DNA of 64,000 nt. It comes from Bradyrhizobium cajani. Lineage in GTDB: Bacteria; Pseudomonadota; Alphaproteobacteria; Rhizobiales; Xanthobacteraceae. The stretch covers positions 59,190-123,189 of the forward strand of contig NZ_WQNE01000027.1 of NCBI RefSeq assembly GCF_009759665.1. Direction: 5' to 3'. The notes below the pieces were generated by a model, which worked only from the letters and a program-made list of their open reading frames with translations, was not told where the DNA came from and did no database searches. The position numbers were made by a program, and so were the translations under genes. Shown one piece after another: positions 60,147 to 64,000 of this stretch. Each line of letters starts with the position of its first letter. Position 1 is the first letter of the stretch.

Positions 60147-61601
60147 ATGGCGCGACCTCTGGCTGGCGAACGAGAGACGGCGGATTTTTCGACACAAGAC
60201 TTGTCGACACAAGGCTTGTCGACACAAGGCTTGGCGTGGCGGGGATTGGATAGGCGCTGGCCGCGGGCACTCTTGCGAGCCGCCACGATGCTTGGTCTTG
60301 CCGGCGCGGTTCTCGGCCTTCCGTCACCGGCATCGGCGCAGCGCGATGCCGGTGTCCTGTTCCGCGGCGTCCGGATCTTCGACGGCAAATCCAGTACGAT
60401 CTCCGGGCCGTCCAATGTCCTGGTCAAGAATGGGGTCATCGAGAAGATATCGACCGGCGACATGACTGCCACCGGTCAGGTCATCGACGGCGTCGGCCGC
60501 GTGCTGATGCCCGGGCTGATCGACGCACATTGGCACGCGATGCTGGTGCGCCCGACGCCGATGGCCGTGCTTGCCGGTGATATCGGCTACATCAATCTGC
60601 TCGCAGCGGCCGAGGCAACCGCGACGCTGATGCGCGGCTTCACCACCGTGCGCGACATGGGCGGTCCCTCGTTCGGACTGAAGCAGGCCATCGACGAGGG
60701 GCTCGTTGCCGGGCCTCGCATCTATCCGTCCGGCGCCATGATCACCATCACCGGCGGCCACGGCGATTTCCGGCAACTCGCCGATCTGCCGCGCACGATC
60801 GGCGGCATGCTCAGCCGCATGGAGCGGGTCGGCGGCAGCATGGTCGCCGACAGTCCCGACGAGGTCCGTGTGCGGGCGCGCGAGCAACTCATGCAGGGGG
60901 CCTCGCTGGTCAAGCTCACGGCGGGCGGCGGTGTCGCGTCGCCCTTCAGTCCGCTCGATGTCTCGACCTTCACCGAGCCCGAGCTCCGCGCGGCGGTCGA
61001 AGCGGCCGACAATTGGGGCACCTATGTCGCAACCCACGCCTACACGCCGGTTGCGATCCAGCGCTCGGTCGCAGCCGGCGTCAGATGTATCGAGCACGGT
61101 CACCTCATGGACGAGGCGAGCGCGCGACTGATGGCGGAGAAAGGGATCTGGCTCAGCACGCAGCCGTTCCTTGATCTCGCCGGCGCGGCCGCACTAGGGC
61201 CTTCCGAGCAGGACAAGATGCGGCAGGTGGTCGCCGGCACGGACCGCGTCTATGCGCTGGCCAAAAAGTACGGCATCAAGACCGCGTTCGGTACCGACGT
61301 CCTGTTCTCGAAGGCGCTGGCGGACAGGCAAGGTGCGATGCTGGCCGCGCTCACGCGCTGGTACACGCCGGCCGAAGCGTTGACCATGGCGACGTCGGCC
61401 AATGCGGAACTGCTGCGACTCTCCGGCGCGCGAAATCCCTATCCCGGCAAGCTTGGCGTCGTGGAGGAGGGCGCGCTCGCCGATCTGCTGCTGGTCAACG
61501 GTAATCCGCTCGACGACATCAGGCTCATCGAAGATCCCGAGAAGAACTTTGTGGTGATCATGAAGGACGGCAGGATCCACAAGAACAGCCTCGCGCACTG
61601 A
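60147..61601 (+). CDS. Exported metal-dependent amidohydrolase
   Basis: A 484-residue amidohydrolase of the prolidase/imidazolonepropionase-like group. After an unusual ~30-residue charged N-terminus comes a signal peptide (RALLRAATMLGLAGAVLGLP...ASAQ). All metal residues are present: HxH in GLIDAHWHAML (~125), Lys in SLVKLTAGGG (~254), His in YVATHAYTP (~297) and CIEHGHLMDE (~318), Asp in AFGTDVLFS (~376). It probably cleaves dipeptides, Xaa-Pro-like bonds or cyclic amides in the periplasm. GGAG is nine bases before ATG 60147. Confidence 0.9.
   Translation: MARPLAGERETADFSTQDLSTQGLSTQGLAWRGLDRRWPRALLRAATMLGLAGAVLGLPSPASAQRDAGVLFRGVRIFDGKSSTISGPSNVLVKNGVIEKISTGDMTATGQVIDGVGRVLMPGLIDAHWHAMLVRPTPMAVLAGDIGYINLLAAAEATATLMRGFTTVRDMGGPSFGLKQAIDEGLVAGPRIYPSGAMITITGGHGDFRQLADLPRTIGGMLSRMERVGGSMVADSPDEVRVRAREQLMQGASLVKLTAGGGVASPFSPLDVSTFTEPELRAAVEAADNWGTYVATHAYTPVAIQRSVAAGVRCIEHGHLMDEASARLMAEKGIWLSTQPFLDLAGAAALGPSEQDKMRQVVAGTDRVYALAKKYGIKTAFGTDVLFSKALADRQGAMLAALTRWYTPAEALTMATSANAELLRLSGARNPYPGKLGVVEEGALADLLLVNGNPLDDIRLIEDPEKNFVVIMKDGRIHKNSLAH
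60186..60230 (+). repeat. 15-bp tandem repeat, three units, at the 5' end of the amidohydrolase gene
   Basis: Three units of TTGTCGACACAAGGC (first one diverged) encode LSTQG repeats ahead of the signal peptide. Each unit contains an in-frame TTG. Confidence 0.85.
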
Positions 61602-62034
61602 CGCACCTCTGCGTGGGCGCCTGCAAGATTAGACCGCTTCTAGTCCCGTTCCTCCGCAACCGGTTTCTTGCGCTGCGGATCGGACTCGGTCTCCGGAACC
61701 ACGGCAGGCCTCGCGGGGCTTGTCACAATCTCGGGCCTGTCATCGGAGGCGTGACTTCTAAGCGTCTCCAGAACCAGAAAGAATTTCTCGGCTAGCATGA
61801 GTGAGGCTCACTGACGCGTTCATCTCGGTTTCGAACAACGCGAGATTCGCCGCCAATTCGATCACTTACTGGACGCGGCGACAATTTAATTCGTAACGCG
61901 CAGCCGATTTATGACAGTCCTCGTCGATATCTGGCGCCAGCATTGTCGTGTGGACGATGGTGCATTGCGAGGCAACGTTGCTATTCCTTGCGGACCGTCT
62001 CGGCTATATGCTGGCGCTCTGTCATCGAACTGTC
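61602..62034. other. 433-bp region between amidohydrolase and CYTH-CHAD genes
   Basis: It contains the small minus-strand frame at 61640-61798. The rest is AT-richer (CAATTTAATTCGTAACGCG) and likely carries the promoter of the CYTH-CHAD gene. No repeat found. Confidence 0.5.
61640..61798 (-). CDS. Small protein, 52 residues
   Basis: The frame from ATG 61798 reads MLAEKFFLVLETLRSHASDD, then a Pro/Glu/Arg-rich tail ending KKPVAEERD. The start MLAEKFFLVLET matches my memory of a recurrent small Bradyrhizobium protein type with a conserved N-terminal helix and variable tail. No ribosome binding site stands out. Likely real but unproven; function unknown. Confidence 0.55.
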   Translation of the reverse strand: MLAEKFFLVLETLRSHASDDRPEIVTSPARPAVVPETESDPQRKKPVAEERD

Positions 62035-63804
62035 ATGTCACCGGAAATGCTAAAATCAGACGCTACGCCGGCTCGCAAAACTGCGAGTGCGCCGGACGGG
62101 AATCCTGTCCCAAAGGACAACAAGAGAACGCAAGTCGTCGCCGGTTTCCTCAGGCAAATTGAGCCGGCCGGGCCCGGCGCGGAACCTGAGATCGACGAGG
62201 GCGCTGTGATCGATCAGACGCCGTCGCAAGACACGACGCCTGCACCGGAGCCGGCCCAGTCGAACGCTGCTGCGCGGCCTGTGGGCGAGATCGAGCTCAA
62301 GCTTCTCGTCGACGCCGACCGCATGGCGCATTTCAACGCCGCGCCGATCATCGCGGCGCATGCGCGCAACAAGGGCACACGCAAGCATCTCAAGTCCGTC
62401 TATTACGACACGCCGGAACGGATGCTTCGGCGCAATGGCCTGAGCTTGCGGGTTCGCCAGAGCGGCGCGCGTTTCGTGCAGACCGTGAAGACCGACGCTG
62501 CGGATGATCCGCTGCGCCGCGGCGAGTGGGAGGCAAGCGTCCGCTCGCTCGCGCCCGATCTCGCTTTGGCGATGCCCTTCGTTCCGGAGAAGCTTCGCAG
62601 CGATCTCGAAGCGCAGCCGCTCGAAGCGGTCTTCACCGCCGACATCCATCGCCACGCGCGGATCGTCGATCTGCCGTCCGGAACGGTCGAGGTCGCCTTC
62701 GACCAGGGCGAGCTGACGGCAGGCGACCGGTCGATGCCGGTGAGCGAGATCGAGCTGGAGCTCAAGGGCGGCAGCGCGAGCACGATCTACGAGGTCGCGC
62801 TGCGGCTGGCGGAGCATGGGGCGGTGAAGCCGTCGATCCGCACCAAGTCGGCGCGCGGCTTCGATCTTGCCGCCGGCAATCCGCCTTCGGCACGACGGCC
62901 GCGAAAATTTCGCCTCGATCCTTCGGTGACGCTCGACGAGGCCTTCGCGACCATTCTGCGCTCCTGCTTTTTCCATCTGCTCCAGTCGCTGCCGGCGGCC
63001 GAGGACGGCCGCAATCCGGAGGGCGTGCATCAGCTTCGCGTCTCGCTGCGCCGCCTCCGGTCGGCGCTCGATCTGATGCGGTCGGTCGGCGCGCTCAGCA
63101 ATCTCGACGCGCTGCGCTCGGAAGCAAAATGGCTGGCGCAAGACCTCTCCGCGGCCCGCGACTGGGACGTGTTCCAGCTCGAGACCTTGCCGACCATCGC
63201 AAAGGCCTGTCCTTCGGTCGCCGGCTTCGATGCGCTGGGCCTGGCTGCGGCCAAGCGCCAGTCGGATGCCTATCGCAAGGCGCATCGTGCGCTCGCCGAT
63301 CGCCGTTGTGCCGTCTTCCTGATCAGCCTCGGCAACTGGATCGAGACGCGGGGCTGGCGCAGCGATGTCGCTGCCGAAGATCTCGGCCGGCTCGCCGAGC
63401 CCGCCGTCAGCTTCGCGCAGCGCATCTTGTCGGCGCAGCATGCGAAGGTGCTCAAGCGCGGCCGCCGCTTCAAGTCGCTTTCCGCCGAACAGGTGCATCG
63501 GGTGCGGCTCGCGACCAAACGGCTGCGCTATCTCAGCGAGTTCCTGCTGCCGCTCTTTGCCGATCGCAAGTGTGCGAGAAAATTCTCGCGCAGGCTCGCG
63601 GGTCTTCAGGAGGACCTCGGTGCCTTCAACGACATGGCGGTCACGGCATCGCTGCTCGATGGGCTCGGCGCCGAGCCCGACAGCGCCATCGCCGCCGCGG
63701 CAATCGCCGGCTGGCAGGCGCGCGCCTCGGTCGGCGTGCAGCCGTCGCTGCAAGGCACATGGCGCGATTTCACCGCCGCGCGCGTGCCGTGGTCGCAGGC
63801 CTAA
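62035..63804 (+). CDS. CYTH-CHAD domain protein (triphosphatase-like)
   Basis: A 589-residue protein. After a ~75-residue variable region, the CYTH domain begins with the ExExK motif EIELKLLVD (~85) and continues through VYYDTPERMLRRNGLSLRVR and an acidic SEIELELKGG strand. The CHAD domain (~300-580) has the paired His helices: EGVHQLRVSLRRLRSALDL and EQVHRVRLATKRLRYLSEF. CYTH enzymes hydrolyse inorganic triphosphate; CHAD binds polyphosphate. So a role in polyphosphate metabolism is expected. Start ATG 62035 is chosen; upstream in-frame starts exist. The stop runs into a dispersed repeat. Confidence 0.92.
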   Translation: MSPEMLKSDATPARKTASAPDGNPVPKDNKRTQVVAGFLRQIEPAGPGAEPEIDEGAVIDQTPSQDTTPAPEPAQSNAAARPVGEIELKLLVDADRMAHFNAAPIIAAHARNKGTRKHLKSVYYDTPERMLRRNGLSLRVRQSGARFVQTVKTDAADDPLRRGEWEASVRSLAPDLALAMPFVPEKLRSDLEAQPLEAVFTADIHRHARIVDLPSGTVEVAFDQGELTAGDRSMPVSEIELELKGGSASTIYEVALRLAEHGAVKPSIRTKSARGFDLAAGNPPSARRPRKFRLDPSVTLDEAFATILRSCFFHLLQSLPAAEDGRNPEGVHQLRVSLRRLRSALDLMRSVGALSNLDALRSEAKWLAQDLSAARDWDVFQLETLPTIAKACPSVAGFDALGLAAAKRQSDAYRKAHRALADRRCAVFLISLGNWIETRGWRSDVAAEDLGRLAEPAVSFAQRILSAQHAKVLKRGRRFKSLSAEQVHRVRLATKRLRYLSEFLLPLFADRKCARKFSRRLAGLQEDLGAFNDMAVTASLLDGLGAEPDSAIAAAAIAGWQARASVGVQPSLQGTWRDFTAARVPWSQA

Positions 63805-63905
63805 AGCATGATCCGGAAAAGTGCGAAGCGGTTTTCCGAAAAGATCATGCTCAAACAACAACCTAAAGCGCGATGACGATTCATCCCAATTTCATCGCGC
63901 TTTAG
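63805..63905. repeat. GCATGATCCGG dispersed repeat (~100 bp)
   Basis: Near-identical to the copy at 11689-11789, in the same orientation relative to the preceding gene. Its first bases merge with the TAA stop of the CYTH-CHAD gene. Confidence 0.88.
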
Positions 63906-63928
63906 CAGGACCGATCGCGCTCACACCC

Positions 63929-63967
63929 AAAAAAGTTGCGGCCAGCCATTGGGGGATGGCTGGCCGC
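63929..63967 (-). terminator. Rho-independent terminator of a gene beyond the right edge
   Basis: GCGGCCAGCCAT and its reverse complement form a perfect 12-bp stem with a six-base loop. On the minus strand it is followed shortly (AACTTTTTT) by six T. It would end a minus-strand transcript entering from outside the window. Confidence 0.75.
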
Positions 63968-64000
63968 GCGCGAACCGGTCTGGGACGGGGAGGGGTGGGG

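Noticed and set aside
59777..60472. 231-codon minus-strand frame with repeated CVDKPCVDKSCVEK
   Set aside because: The repeated peptide is only the antisense reading of the 15-bp repeat in the amidohydrolase gene; no ribosome binding site or family.
62056..63861. 601-codon minus-strand frame opposite CYTH-CHAD
   Set aside because: It reads through the 100-bp repeat and antisense to a gene with clear CYTH and CHAD motifs.

Overview
The window looks like chromosomal DNA of a Bradyrhizobium-type alphaproteobacterium. The base composition is GC-rich, coding density is high, and many intergenic gaps hold the palindromic repeats typical of that group: elements bounded by CGTCATTGCGAG or GTCATTCCGG and their reverse complements, plus a ~100-bp GCATGATCCGG element. 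The genus is an inference from these repeats and from protein families; no rRNA is present. I find one tRNA, no CRISPR array and no complete insertion sequence.

Layout. 1-3634: a truncated rhomboid protease, a CNT nucleoside transporter and an MFS exporter. 3791-9388 (minus): an SDR gene followed by the Anbu cluster, which comprises the proteasome-like Anbu peptidase, a transglutaminase-like protein, an alpha-E protein and a circularly permuted ATP-grasp, with an AhpD-like gene inserted. 9663-15676: a MoCF/CinA-N protein, xanthine phosphoribosyltransferase, an unknown CxxC protein, a stand-alone MetE-type catalytic domain, an HCCA-isomerase-like thioredoxin-fold protein, a quinone reductase and an enoyl-CoA hydratase. 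15794-28754: a large amide/peptide scavenging cluster with an amidase, an M20 aminoacylase, an M81 (MlrC-type) peptidase, a fused DppDF ATPase, two permeases, a second M20 peptidase, and two tandemly duplicated substrate-binding proteins on the opposite strand. 28922-32051: a GT39-like membrane glycosyltransferase and a Bcr/CflA exporter.

32131-37706 looks like an accessory block ending at tRNA-Leu(TAA). It holds a Fic remnant, a TetR regulator with an SDR gene, and an HxlR regulator divergent from a QorB-DoxX-oxidoreductase-hydrolase operon. Each regulator has a clear inverted-repeat operator candidate beside it. A 13-nt near-match to the tRNA 3' end lies at the left edge.

37955-44999: a small lipoprotein, a flavin monooxygenase, a CHCC zinc-finger protein, an unknown membrane protein, a hydrolase, an unknown polytopic protein, and cysE with its DUF3126 neighbour. 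45463-49183: two tandem, secreted, caspase-like (C14) proteins with long Ala/Lys/Glu coiled coils. 49494-53588: small envelope and regulatory proteins, including a gamma-carbonic anhydrase, an Rmf-like small protein and secreted low-complexity proteins. 53705-59559: a polyamine-type ABC transporter operon ending in an Asp/Glu/hydantoin racemase, with a divergent GntR/FCD regulator. 60147-63804: an exported metal-dependent amidohydrolase and a CYTH-CHAD protein.

The most noteworthy system is the Anbu/ATP-grasp/alpha-E/transglutaminase cluster, whose family is known but whose substrate and product are not. Next are the tandem caspase-like genes, the duplicated substrate-binding proteins with a leader of tandem Shine-Dalgarno-like repeats, and the operator pairs in the tRNA-linked block.
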